Made by a program: the position numbers and the translations under genes
In this document: positions 8,838-18,583 of the stretch, piece by piece
Position numbering within the stretch: the first letter of the stretch is position 1
Layout of the letters: each line of letters opens with the position of its first letter
Notes under the pieces: generated by a model
Told to the model about the DNA's origin: nothing
Database searches by the model: none
What the model saw: only the letters and a program-made list of their open reading frames with translations
Assembly: GCF_036867195.1 (NCBI RefSeq)
Contig: NZ_JBAJII010000001.1
Span: 3,348,001-3,412,000 of the forward strand
DNA from: Arthrobacter sp. Soc17.1.1.1
GTDB lineage: Bacteria; Actinomycetota; Actinomycetes; Actinomycetales; Micrococcaceae
Direction: 5' to 3'
DNA length: 64,000 bases

Positions 8838-8854
8838 GCGTTCTCCTTGGCGGT

Positions 8855-8890
8855 CGGTGCGTCGGGCGGTGCGTCGGGCGGTGCGTCGGT
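8855..8890. repeat. Three 12-base tandem repeats
   Basis: Unit CGGTGCGTCGGG occurs at 8855, 8867 and 8879 (last base T in the third), in the 70-base gap between the amidohydrolase and AbgT genes. The copy number may vary between strains. Confidence 0.9.
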
Positions 8891-8907
8891 CCTTCAGTGC
8901 ATGGGCG

Positions 8908-10227
8908 TCAGGCGAAGTAGCCGGGCACGTCGATCGCGCCGCCCTGCGTCGCGAACTCCTCGTGCACGGCCGCGCGGAGGGACTCGTCGACGAGGTAGTC
9001 CAGGGCCGTGAGCGCCAGCCCGACGGCGCCGTCCAGCGCGCCCTGCTCGGCAGCGGCACTCCCGGCTGCCTCGGCGAACCCTCGCGTGTGCAGGGGGGTG
9101 GAGGGCTCCGCGATGCGGATCAGGGGGTGGATCCCGGGGACGCGGTAGCTGACGTTCCCGAAGTCGGTCGATGCGGCGAGTGTCTCCGAGACGACACCGA
9201 GGGGCAGCGGGGAGCGGCCCCGCCGCTGCTGCGCCGCGACCCACCGGCCCGTGAGCGCCCCGTTCGTGCGGATGGGCAGCGACGGCGGGTGCTCGTCCCA
9301 CTGCAGGTCCACGGCCGTCCCCGTCATCAGCGCCGCACCACGGGCCACGTCCTCCAGCCGCGCACTGAGGTCCTTCAGGGTCGCGGGCTGCTGCGATCGC
9401 GCGTAGAGCTTCATCACGGCACGCCCGGGGATGATGTTGGGGCTCTCGCCGCCCTCCGTGATGGTGGCGTGCACGCGGTCCGACGGCGGCAGCTGCTGCC
9501 GGAGCAGTCCGATGCCCTGGTAGGCGAGGCTCGCGGCGTCGAGCGCGTTCCTGCCCATGAAGGGCTGCGCGGACGCGTGCGCCTCGACCCCCGTGAAGGT
9601 GAGGGTCAGCAGGCGGCGCCCGAGCCAGACCTGATCGGCGAGGTCGTAGCCGTAGGGGTGCACCATGATCGCGGCGTCCACGTCGTCGAACGCCCCGTGG
9701 CGCGCCATGACCTCCTTGCCCGAGTGGCCTTCCTCCGCCGGAGTGCCGAGGAACAGGACGCGGCCCGGCAGCCGGTCCGCGTGCGCTGCCAGGGCCAGGA
9801 AGGCGCCGAGACCGGCCGCCGCGATGACGTTGTGGCCGCAGGCGTGGCCTATCCCGGGCAGGGCGTCGTACTCGGCGAGGATCGCGATGGTGGGTCCCCG
9901 CTCCGCGCTCCCCGCTTCCGCCCGCACCGATGTCTCCACGCCGTACTCCCCGAGGCGCGCCTCGCTGCCGTGGCGCTGGATTTCCTGCTGGAGCAGCGCT
10001 GCGCTGGAGTGCTCCCTGAACGCGGTCTCCGGGTGGGCGTGCAGGTGCCGGACGACGTGCCGCAGGCGCTCCGCGACCGCTTCCACCCCCTGCTCGACGT
10101 CGTCGGACAGATCGGCGGGTGCACCCGCGAACGGTGACGGAACCGGCACCGCCTCGGCCAGCAGGGAGCGTGTCCGCTCGTCGATCGATGCCAGGTAGGC
10201 CGTATCCGGCCGTGCGGGTGCAGTCAT
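8908..10227 (-). CDS. M20 family amidohydrolase (AbgB/aminoacylase-like)
   Basis: 439 residues. Metal-site motifs of the M20D class are visible: HPETAFREH (about residue 68), ALPGIGHACGHN (about 125-137), GTPAEEGHSG (about 163-172) and MVHPYGY; the lid/dimer domain carries TGVEAHAS. It should hydrolyse an N-acyl amino acid or a p-aminobenzoyl-glutamate-like amide in the cytosol. It heads an operon with the AbgT transporter. A TAAGCT -10 box at 10234-10239 is six bases from the ATG, so the message is probably leaderless. Confidence 0.92.
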   Translation of the reverse strand: MTAPARPDTAYLASIDERTRSLLAEAVPVPSPFAGAPADLSDDVEQGVEAVAERLRHVVRHLHAHPETAFREHSSAALLQQEIQRHGSEARLGEYGVETSVRAEAGSAERGPTIAILAEYDALPGIGHACGHNVIAAAGLGAFLALAAHADRLPGRVLFLGTPAEEGHSGKEVMARHGAFDDVDAAIMVHPYGYDLADQVWLGRRLLTLTFTGVEAHASAQPFMGRNALDAASLAYQGIGLLRQQLPPSDRVHATITEGGESPNIIPGRAVMKLYARSQQPATLKDLSARLEDVARGAALMTGTAVDLQWDEHPPSLPIRTNGALTGRWVAAQQRRGRSPLPLGVVSETLAASTDFGNVSYRVPGIHPLIRIAEPSTPLHTRGFAEAAGSAAAEQGALDGAVGLALTALDYLVDESLRAAVHEEFATQGGAIDVPGYFA

Positions 10228-10233
10228 TCACGT

Positions 10234-10239
10234 AGCTTA
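10234..10239 (-). promoter_or_regulatory. -10 box of a leaderless amidohydrolase transcript
   Basis: TAAGCT on the minus strand, six bases before ATG 10227; no Shine-Dalgarno sequence is present. Confidence 0.55.
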
Positions 10240-10404
10240 GGCAACGATCAGCAGCCTGCGCAGTCCTCTCCGCGCGTGCCGGTGACGACGCGCGGGCCTG
10301 ACCGGAGAAGATAATCTCCCCGAAACATGCGGGCAACACCGCTCCCCGACCATGGAGGAAGCCGCCCACCGTCTCAGCGGGCAGCACCGAACCAAGGAGC
10401 ACCG

Positions 10405-10626
10405 ATGACCGCCATCGCCACCCACACCACCGCCCGCATCCTCGATCTCGCAGCCCTCGGCACCGGGACGTTCGTCGAGGCGCGCCGCAGGGGCGACGTG
10501 CACTACCGCGGATACGTCGAGGACACCGCTCCCGCCCTCGGCGTCGCCTGGATCCGCGACGACATGACCGGCCAGCGCGCCATCCTGGACCTCGACGAGT
10601 ACAGCATCTGGCGCATCGGCGGCTGA
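10405..10626 (+). CDS. Hypothetical protein, 73 residues
   Basis: Not recognised. The sequence looks like a small beta-rich domain (GTFVEARRRGDVHYRGYVED, then GVAWIRDDMTGQRAILDL). AAGGAG precedes the ATG by eight bases. A candidate -10 box GATAAT at 10310-10315 lies inside the inverted repeat GGAGA-AGATAA-TCTCC (10304-10319). Monocistronic. Confidence 0.7.
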   Translation: MTAIATHTTARILDLAALGTGTFVEARRRGDVHYRGYVEDTAPALGVAWIRDDMTGQRAILDLDEYSIWRIGG

Positions 10627-10689
10627 ACGGCGTCCCGGCCGGGTCCTGCCCCCCGCCGGGCCGGCTCGTCGGGCCGGTGCAGCGCCTCC

Positions 10690-10695
10690 TAGACT
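10690..10695 (+). promoter_or_regulatory. -10 box of a leaderless ABC-F transcript
   Basis: TAGACT six bases before ATG 10702, with no ribosome-binding site between them. Confidence 0.55.
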
Positions 10696-10701
10696 GGACG
10701 G

Positions 10702-12339
<1,638 letters not shown>

Positions 12340-12517
12340 CCCCGCCCCTGCCCTCCTCCCTGGCCCGGTGCCGGGAGCCCGGTGTGCAGGATCACCGTTT
12401 CCGGCCGTGCGCCGGTCCCGGCGGCGTGCCACCATGGACGGTGAGGCGGTCACGCGCCGCCTCCCGGACGATGGGTGCCGTACCCGGTGTGCGACAAGAC
12501 GGCCCAGGGAGAGAATC

Positions 12518-12832
12518 ATGGCCTGGCTCGTCCTCGTGATCTCCGGAGTCCTCGAAGCCGTCTGGGCCACCGCCCTCGGCAAGTCCGACGGCTTCAGCAG
12601 ACTCGCACCCACCGTCGTGTTCGGCGTCGCCATCGTCGCGAGCATGGCAGGCCTCGCCTACGCCATGCGGACCCTGCCCGTCGGCACGGCCTACGCCGTC
12701 TGGGTGGGGATCGGGGCATCGCTCACCGTCGTCTACGCGATGGCCACGGGTACCGAACCGGCGTCGCTGCTGAAGATCGTGTTCCTCCTCATGATCGTCG
12801 GCGGCGTGATCGGGCTCAAGCTCATCCACTGA
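12518..12832 (+). CDS. sugE: SMR family exporter, SugE/Gdx subtype
   Basis: 104 residues, four membrane helices. The essential glutamate is E13 in VISGVLEAVWATAL; the LPVGTAYAVWVGIGA helix 3 and GFSRL loop match SugE/Gdx, which exports guanidinium in exchange for protons as an antiparallel dimer. Start 12518 is preceded by GGGAGA. The gene stands alone rather than in the tandem pair typical of heteromeric SMR pumps. I do not see a convincing guanidine riboswitch in the 178 bases upstream. Confidence 0.9.
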   Translation: MAWLVLVISGVLEAVWATALGKSDGFSRLAPTVVFGVAIVASMAGLAYAMRTLPVGTAYAVWVGIGASLTVVYAMATGTEPASLLKIVFLLMIVGGVIGLKLIH

Positions 12833-12903
12833 CCGGGCGCCGCCCGGGAAGGCCCTGCGCCGGCCGGCTGCCGCCGACCACCACCGGCCACCGGCGGATG
12901 CCG

Positions 12904-13698
12904 CTAGACGCCGATGAGACCCTGCACGGATGCCGCGAGGATCCGCAGGGACCGTGCGTCCGCCAGGGAGAACCCCCGGGGCCGGTCGGCGACGACGCAG
13001 AGCGAGCCGATGCGCCAGCCGCCCGGCCCGAGCACGGGGTATCCCGCGTAGAACCGGAGATGGGGTTCCCCGACCACGAGGGGGTCCGAGGACACCCGGG
13101 GGTCGTGGAGGGCGTCGGTGACGATGAACGGCCCCGGGCCGTCGATGGTGCGGTGGCAGAAGAAGGCCTCCTGAGCGTCGGCCTGTCCGATGCTGCCGGC
13201 CGCGGACGTGACGACGTGGTGCCTCCTCGTGGCGAGGGCGAGCGAGGACGCGCAGCCCGGGAAGCGCCGCGCGGCCTCGGCGGTCACGGCGTCGAGCTGC
13301 CTCCTGCTGCCGCCGCGCAGGAGCCCTGCGCGCTCCAGCGACTCCAGGCGCAGGTCGTCCGCGGCGGACGCGCTGACCAGCGGGCGGATCAGGTCCGCCG
13401 GGACCACGTCGGACCCCGGATAGGAGCCGAAGGCCTCCGCGCCCTGCCAGGCCGGGTCACCGCGCAGGGGTGCATGCCCGCCGGTGTCGGGCCGTTCCTC
13501 GACGAGGACGTTGACGGCTCGGGAGATGAGGTCGCGGTCGGTGCGCGGTGCGGGCAGCAGACCGCTCAGGTAGCCGTCCACGAGGAGGCCCTCGCCCGTC
13601 CCGCCGAGGCCGACGTAGACCACCCACACCTCGAAGGGATCCACGCCCGCCTCGGCGAGGACCTGCCGGGTCATCCATTGCTGGGGAACTGCCTTCAC
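12904..13698 (-). CDS. GAF-domain protein with novel N-terminal domain
   Basis: 264 residues. Residues about 110-255 form a GAF domain of the kind in actinobacterial GAF/ANTAR sensors (FCHRTIDGPGPFIVTDALHD, YAGYPVLGPGGWRIGSLCVV). Residues about 9-60 (GVDPFEVWVVYVGLGG, VDGYLSGLL, DLISRAVNVLVEE) are homologous to the N-terminus of the divergent neighbour at 13906. No ANTAR or HTH output domain is present. The start may be GTG 13698 (GAGGG about ten bases upstream) or ATG 13674. Likely a cytosolic sensor; ligand unknown. Confidence 0.82.
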   Translation of the reverse strand: MKAVPQQWMTRQVLAEAGVDPFEVWVVYVGLGGTGEGLLVDGYLSGLLPAPRTDRDLISRAVNVLVEERPDTGGHAPLRGDPAWQGAEAFGSYPGSDVVPADLIRPLVSASAADDLRLESLERAGLLRGGSRRQLDAVTAEAARRFPGCASSLALATRRHHVVTSAAGSIGQADAQEAFFCHRTIDGPGPFIVTDALHDPRVSSDPLVVGEPHLRFYAGYPVLGPGGWRIGSLCVVADRPRGFSLADARSLRILAASVQGLIGV

Positions 13699-13905
13699 GG
13701 GGGAACCGCCCTCATCGGCGTCGACACTGGTTCCCGGTATTCGGCGCCGCTCCGCGCCCGGATGTGTCGGTCTCCCGTGTTTTCTCCGGTCTGCCTTGAG
13801 GTACGGCGGACGGGTTGCGGCAAAACTGAGCCGCGACATCCGGTTGAGTTGAGTTGCACCCGGAAGGATCGGAGAACGGAACGGCCCGAACGAGGAGTTG
13901 ATGAC

Positions 13906-14403
13906 ATGCAGAACGACGGCACCCTGTCGGCGATGGACTTCGCCGGGCTGTCCGTGTACGAGACCTGGATGCACTACTGCGCCATGGGCGGGCCCACCGA
14001 CTACTTCGGGTTCGACGCGTACCTGCACGGCCTGGCCCCGCTCGACGGCGACGACGCCGATCTCGTCTCCCAGGCCGTCAACGAACTGATCGACGACGTG
14101 CTCCCCGAGGAGGAGGCGACGCTCTGCCGCGCACCCTACTCCTGGCGCCCGGCGTCCGGGACGGCCCTCCTGCACCTGCAGCACGAGGACGGGGTCGAGG
14201 ACGCCCTCCCGCTCCCGATGGCGTCGCTCGCTGCCCCGCACACGGCGGCCACCTTCGGCTCGCTCTTCCTGGCCGGGCTCGACGCCGGCGCCCTGGCCGG
14301 CCGCCCCGGCGTACCCCTGCCTCCGGGTGCGCCCATGGAACTCCTCGGCGAGATCCTCGACAGCGCGGTCGTGAGCCGCGCCGTCTCCCGTCCGCGGCAG
14401 TAG
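13906..14403 (+). CDS. Hypothetical protein sharing a domain with the divergent GAF protein
   Basis: 165 residues, soluble. Residues about 13-65 (GLSVYETWMHYCAMGG, FDAYLHGLAPL, DLVSQAVNELIDD) align with residues 9-60 of the protein encoded at 12904-13698; the remaining 100 residues have no recognisable domain. Start 13906 has AGGAG at 13893-13897. The 207-base divergent intergenic region holds a possible SigB-like pair GTTT (13779) and GGTAC (13800) spaced 17, and TTGAG repeats near 13844. Its 3' end is only three bases from the convergent TerC gene, with no terminator between. Confidence 0.8.
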   Translation: MQNDGTLSAMDFAGLSVYETWMHYCAMGGPTDYFGFDAYLHGLAPLDGDDADLVSQAVNELIDDVLPEEEATLCRAPYSWRPASGTALLHLQHEDGVEDALPLPMASLAAPHTAATFGSLFLAGLDAGALAGRPGVPLPPGAPMELLGEILDSAVVSRAVSRPRQ

Positions 14404-14406
14404 CCC

Positions 14407-15603
14407 CTACCGGCCGGGTTCCCGCTCGAGGGCGGCGTCGTGCTCGGCGTGCGCCTTCCGGATCATCTCCATGAAGGCCGTCTCGTTGCGGATGAGGCGC
14501 TTGTACTTCTCAGGCAGCTTCCGGAGGTCCTGCTCCTCGGCACACAGCCTGTCGTAGATCTTCTCGCGCTCGGTGATGTCCGTCTCGTAGTTGAGGTCGA
14601 GGTATTCGGCGGCATGGCGCTTGGCGCCGGAGATCGCGTTCTTCGCCCGGCCCTTCGGGCTGAGGACGGAGGCCAGGACGGTCACGATCAGCACGCCGAG
14701 GATCACGCTGAGGGAGAGCCCGGTACTGATCTCGACGACGTCGACGTGCTCCCCGTTGTTGATGAACGGCAGGTTGTTCTCGTGCAGGGCGTGGAGGATG
14801 AGCTTCACGCCGATGAACCCGAGGATCACGGCGAGACCGTAGGACAGGTAGATCAGGCGGTCCAGCAGCCCGTCGATGAGGAAGAACAGCTGGCGCAGGC
14901 CCATGAGGGAGAAGGCCGTCGCGGTGAACACGATGAACGTGTTCTGCGTCAGGCCGAAGATCGCCGGGATGGAGTCGAGGGCGAAGAGGATGTCGGTGGC
15001 GCCGATCGCCACCATGACCAGCAGCATCGGCGTCAGGACGCGCTTGCCGTCCTCGACGGTGAACAGCTTGTCGCCGTCGTAGTGCTCGGAGGCCGGCAGG
15101 AAGCGCTTGGCGAGCCGGATGATGAGGCTCTCGCCCTCGTCGTCGTGCCCGCCCGGCTTGAGCAGGTTCCCGGCGGTGATCAGCAGGATCAGGCCGAAGA
15201 TGTAGAACACCCAGGCGAAGCTGTTGATCAGCGCGGCGCCGAGGAAGATGAAGCCGGTGCGGGCGATGAGCGAGAAGACGATGCCGAACAGCAGCACCTT
15301 CTGCTGGTCCGCCCGCGGCACCTTGAAGCTCGACATGATGATGAGGAACACGAAGAGGTTGTCGACGGACAGCGCCTTCTCCGTGACGTAGCCCGCGAAG
15401 TACTCGGTCCCCATGGTGGGACCGCCGAAGACGAGCACACCGACGCCGAACAGCAGCGCGATGCCCACGTAGATCGAGGACCAGACGGCGGACTCGCGGA
15501 GCGTCGGCGTGTGCGCCTTCCGCACATGGAAGAAGAAGTCGAACAGGAGCAGTCCCACGATGCCGATCACCGTGGCGGTCCAGACGTAGATCGGTACTTC
15601 CAT
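14407..15603 (-). CDS. TerC family integral membrane protein
   Basis: 398 residues with about nine hydrophobic segments. TerC motifs: LLFDFFFHVRKAHTP near the N-terminus, KALSVDNLFVFLII and FALDSIPAIFGLTQ carrying acidic residues within membrane helices. The C-terminal 80 residues are charged and cytoplasmic. TerC/Alx proteins are linked to manganese homeostasis and tellurite resistance. Start 15603 has GAGGAGA about nine bases upstream; ATG 15663 lacks a site. No yybP-ykoY-type riboswitch was recognisable upstream. No other ter genes are nearby, so tellurite resistance should not be assumed. Confidence 0.92.
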   Translation of the reverse strand: MEVPIYVWTATVIGIVGLLLFDFFFHVRKAHTPTLRESAVWSSIYVGIALLFGVGVLVFGGPTMGTEYFAGYVTEKALSVDNLFVFLIIMSSFKVPRADQQKVLLFGIVFSLIARTGFIFLGAALINSFAWVFYIFGLILLITAGNLLKPGGHDDEGESLIIRLAKRFLPASEHYDGDKLFTVEDGKRVLTPMLLVMVAIGATDILFALDSIPAIFGLTQNTFIVFTATAFSLMGLRQLFFLIDGLLDRLIYLSYGLAVILGFIGVKLILHALHENNLPFINNGEHVDVVEISTGLSLSVILGVLIVTVLASVLSPKGRAKNAISGAKRHAAEYLDLNYETDITEREKIYDRLCAEEQDLRKLPEKYKRLIRNETAFMEMIRKAHAEHDAALEREPGR

Positions 15604-15729
15604 GCTGCAGGTCTCCTCGGGGGTCGTGTGCCGGCCTGGGTCCTTGGTGCGCGCTTGATCCATTGTGCCTGTACCGGCCCTCCCGCCCTAGACTGGCGCC
15701 ATCCGCAGGACCGTGACGAAGGGGATCCC

Positions 15730-16887
15730 ATGAGCTCGATGATGCGCGCCGCGGTGCTTCGCGCCGCCGCCCTGCCCGCCCCCTACGCGGGGAGCAACCC
15801 CCTCTCGATCGAAGCGCTCCCCGTCCCGGAGCCCCGGCCGGGCGAGCTGCTGGTGCGGATCGTCCGGGCAAGCCTCTGCCACTCGGACCTGTCCGTCATC
15901 GACGGCTCACGGATCCGCCCCCTGCCCATGGCGCTCGGCCACGAGGCCGCCGGCGTCGTGGAGCGCGTGGGCGACGGCGTGGAGGGCGTCCACGCGGGCG
16001 ACCGCGTGGTCCTCGTGTTCGTCCCGTCGTGCGGCTCCTGCCGGGCGTGCTCCGCGGGGCGCCCGGCGCTCTGCTACCGCGGCGCGGAGGCGAACGGCAC
16101 CGGCGACCTCCTGCACGGTCCCGCCGTCCTGAGGTCCGCGGACGGCGGGCGCATCAACCACCACCTCGGCGTGTCCGCCTTCGCCGACTACGCGGTCGTG
16201 GCCCGCGAGTCGGTGGTGGTGATCGACGACGACGTGCCCTTCGACATCGCCGCCATGTTCGGCTGTGCGGCCCTGACGGGCATCGGGGCCGTGCTGAACA
16301 CCGCCGCGGTGCAGGAGGGCCAGTCCGTCGTCGTGTTCGGCCTGGGCGCGGTGGGGCTGATGGCGGTGATGGCCGCGGCGCAGGTCCCCGGGACCACGGT
16401 GGTCGCCGTGGACCCCCTCGCGTCGAAGCAGGAGCTCGGCCTGCGCTGCGGAGCCCGGCACGCGTGCGCGCCGGAGGACGCCGCCGCACTCGTCGAGGAG
16501 GCGACCGACGGTGGGGCCGATGTGGTGATCGAGGCCGTGGGCAGCGCGCGGGTGATGGACGCCGGCCTGCAGCTGCTCGCCCGCGGCGGCGCGCTCGTGT
16601 CCGTCGGGCTGCCGCACCCTGACCATCAGCTCACCACGCAGGCCCTGCAGTTCGCCGGCCTGGGACACCGCCTGCTCGGCTCCTACATGGGTGACGCCGT
16701 CCCCGAACGCGACATCCCGGCGTACCTCGACCTCTGGCGGCAGGGGCGCCTGCCCGTCGAGCTGCTCCACACCGACACCCGACCGCTGGCCGATCTCAAC
16801 GAGAGCCTCGACGCACTCGCCGAGGGCCGCGTGGTCCGGAGGCTCTTCACAACCGACCAGGAGGGCGGGAGTTCCGTTCGCGGATAG
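15730..16887 (+). CDS. Zinc-dependent alcohol dehydrogenase family protein
   Basis: 385 residues, medium-chain dehydrogenase. Catalytic zinc ligands C50 (LCHSD) and H71-E72 (GHEAAG); structural zinc cysteines at 101, 104, 107 and 115 (CGSCRACSAGRPALC); NAD-binding GLGAVGL near residue 205 followed by VAVDP, the Asp favouring NAD. Similar to class III-like aryl or mycothiol-type alcohol dehydrogenases, substrate unknown. GAAGGGG precedes the start. The aldo/keto reductase gene follows 53 bases later on the same strand. Confidence 0.9.
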   Translation: MSSMMRAAVLRAAALPAPYAGSNPLSIEALPVPEPRPGELLVRIVRASLCHSDLSVIDGSRIRPLPMALGHEAAGVVERVGDGVEGVHAGDRVVLVFVPSCGSCRACSAGRPALCYRGAEANGTGDLLHGPAVLRSADGGRINHHLGVSAFADYAVVARESVVVIDDDVPFDIAAMFGCAALTGIGAVLNTAAVQEGQSVVVFGLGAVGLMAVMAAAQVPGTTVVAVDPLASKQELGLRCGARHACAPEDAAALVEEATDGGADVVIEAVGSARVMDAGLQLLARGGALVSVGLPHPDHQLTTQALQFAGLGHRLLGSYMGDAVPERDIPAYLDLWRQGRLPVELLHTDTRPLADLNESLDALAEGRVVRRLFTTDQEGGSSVRG

Positions 16888-16940
16888 ATGGGAAGCATGC
16901 TTACCATGACGGCGGCACGTCTATCCCAAGGAGAACGACA

Positions 16941-17804
16941 ATGCAGCAGCGCACACTCGGCGGAACCCCGGTCAGCGCCCTCGGTCTGGGCGGCATGCCC
17001 ATGTCCATCGAGGGACGCCCCGACGAGGACCGCTCCATCCGCACCATCCACGCGGCCCTGGACGCCGGCATCACCCTGATCGACACGGCGGACGCCTACC
17101 ACCGGGACGCCGACGAGGTGGGGCACAACGAGTCGCTCATCGCGAAGGCCCTGGCCACCTACGGTGCAGACAGCTCCGGCGTGCTCGTCGCCACCAAGGG
17201 CGGGCACCTCCGCCCCGGCGACGGCTCGTGGACCCTGAACGGCCACCCCGACTACCTCAAGGAGGCGGCCAAGGCATCCCTCAAGCGCCTCGGCGGGGAT
17301 GCGATCGACCTCTACCAGTACCACCGCCCGGATCCCGAGGTCCCCTACGAGGACTCCGTCGGCGCCCTCAAGGACCTGCTCGACGAGGGGGTGATCCGGA
17401 TGGCGGGCATCTCCAACGCCACCGTGGACCAGATCCGGCAGGCCGACGAGATCCTCGGTGGACGGCTCGTCTCCGTGCAGAACCAGTTCTCCCCGGCCTT
17501 CCGCTCGAGCGAGGACGAACTGCGGTACTGCGGCGAGAACGGCATCGCCTTCCTGCCGTGGAGCCCTCTCGGCGGCATCAAGAAGGCCGGCGGGCTCGGG
17601 GAGCACTTCGCGCCGTTCCAGGAGATCGCGGACCGGCACGGGGTCAGCCCGCAGCAGGTGTGCCTGGCCTGGGAACTGGCGCTCGCCCCGACGGTCATCC
17701 CGATCCCGGGCGCCTCCCGCCCCGAGAGCATCCAGGACTCGGCCCGGGCCGCCGGGCTCGAACTCTCGTCCGAGGAGATCGCCACGCTCTCCAGCACCGA
17801 CTGA
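16941..17804 (+). CDS. Aldo/keto reductase
   Basis: 287 residues, a single TIM barrel. Catalytic tetrad candidates are the Asp and Tyr of DTADAYH (about residue 48-54), Lys in ATKGGH and His in YQYHRPDP. The C-terminal NADPH-binding IPGASRPESIQ is typical. AAGGAG precedes the start. Substrate unknown; possible operon with the alcohol dehydrogenase upstream. Confidence 0.92.
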   Translation: MQQRTLGGTPVSALGLGGMPMSIEGRPDEDRSIRTIHAALDAGITLIDTADAYHRDADEVGHNESLIAKALATYGADSSGVLVATKGGHLRPGDGSWTLNGHPDYLKEAAKASLKRLGGDAIDLYQYHRPDPEVPYEDSVGALKDLLDEGVIRMAGISNATVDQIRQADEILGGRLVSVQNQFSPAFRSSEDELRYCGENGIAFLPWSPLGGIKKAGGLGEHFAPFQEIADRHGVSPQQVCLAWELALAPTVIPIPGASRPESIQDSARAAGLELSSEEIATLSSTD

Positions 17805-17867
17805 TCCCCTCCCCGGACGCCCGCCTCCCCCGAAGCCGGGCGGCCGGGGATCCGGTCAGCCGCGCGT

Positions 17868-17904
17868 CCACGGGTTCCCCGCATCCGATGCCGGGGAGCC
17901 GTGG
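17868..17904. terminator. Imperfect hairpin between convergent genes
   Basis: Outer arms CCACGG (17868) and CCGTGG (17899-17904), inner arms TCCCC-GCATC and GATGC-CGGGGA with small bulges. It lies between the aldo/keto reductase and cyclase genes. Confidence 0.45.
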
Positions 17905-17929
17905 GCCGCTCGGGCCGCGGCAGCCCGGA

Positions 17930-18583
17930 CTAGGCGCCGATCGGCTCCATGGCGACCGCGCGGACGGGGGCGCCGTCCGCTCCGGCGAGGGCCAGCGGGA
18001 GCACCGAGACCACCGGGCGGTCGCGGTCCACGGCGCCGAGGTTCGCGAGGTTCTCGACGATCACCCCGCCCGCCCCGAGGAACACGGTGTGGAAGGGCAG
18101 GACGCCGTCGTTCCGCAGTGTGGAGTCCGGGTTGAGCGTGTCGACGCCGACCACCGTGATGCCCGCCGCGAGCAGCCCCTCGGCCACCTCGACCGCGAGG
18201 ACGGGATGCTCGAGGTAGCGTGGCGAGCCGAAGTGTTCGGACCATCCGGTGTTGAACAGCACCATCGCGATCCCGTCGAGGTCCTGCAGCTGACCGGCCA
18301 CCGACGCCCACCGGATGGCCTCGTGCGGAGCGGGCGAGCCGCACTGCACGATGCGCGCCGGCCCGACGAGCCGCCCGAGGTCGATGCCGTCCACCGACTC
18401 ACCGCCGAGGATCGAGTGCAGGGGCGCGTCGAGGTGGGTGCCGGTGTGCGAGCCGGCGTGGAGGGACGCCACCTGGTACCCGTCCTGCGCGACGGTCGCG
18501 ACCGTGGTCACGGTGACCTCCGGATCCCCGGGGTACACCTGCATCCCCGTACGGATGGGCTGGGAGAGATCAGTGATCCGCAT
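17930..18583 (-). CDS. Cyclase/kynurenine formamidase-like metal hydrolase
   Basis: 217 residues. The cyclase-family metal motif HxGTHxDxPxH is intact (HTGTHLDAPLH, about residues 46-56), with LFNTGWSEHF and PFHTVFLGAGG typical of the family, which includes kynurenine formamidase, isatin hydrolase and other amide or lactam hydrolases using Zn or Mn. The first 14 bases overlap the end of the NCS1 permease gene, so the two are co-translated and the substrate is probably a nitrogen heterocycle brought in by that permease. Confidence 0.9.
   Translation of the reverse strand: MRITDLSQPIRTGMQVYPGDPEVTVTTVATVAQDGYQVASLHAGSHTGTHLDAPLHSILGGESVDGIDLGRLVGPARIVQCGSPAPHEAIRWASVAGQLQDLDGIAMVLFNTGWSEHFGSPRYLEHPVLAVEVAEGLLAAGITVVGVDTLNPDSTLRNDGVLPFHTVFLGAGGVIVENLANLGAVDRDRPVVSVLPLALAGADGAPVRAVAMEPIGA

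Noticed and set aside
12340-12517. ACGG and ACGA tetraloop-like elements resembling a guanidine-II riboswitch
   Set aside because: The flanking bases do not form two consistent closing stems, so the resemblance is probably chance.
14407-15603. TerC as evidence of a tellurite-resistance cluster
   Set aside because: No terD/terZ-type or other ter genes are nearby; TerC alone is common and linked to metal homeostasis.
15604-15729. Possible manganese (yybP-ykoY) riboswitch upstream of TerC
   Set aside because: The conserved loops of that class are not recognisable in the leader.
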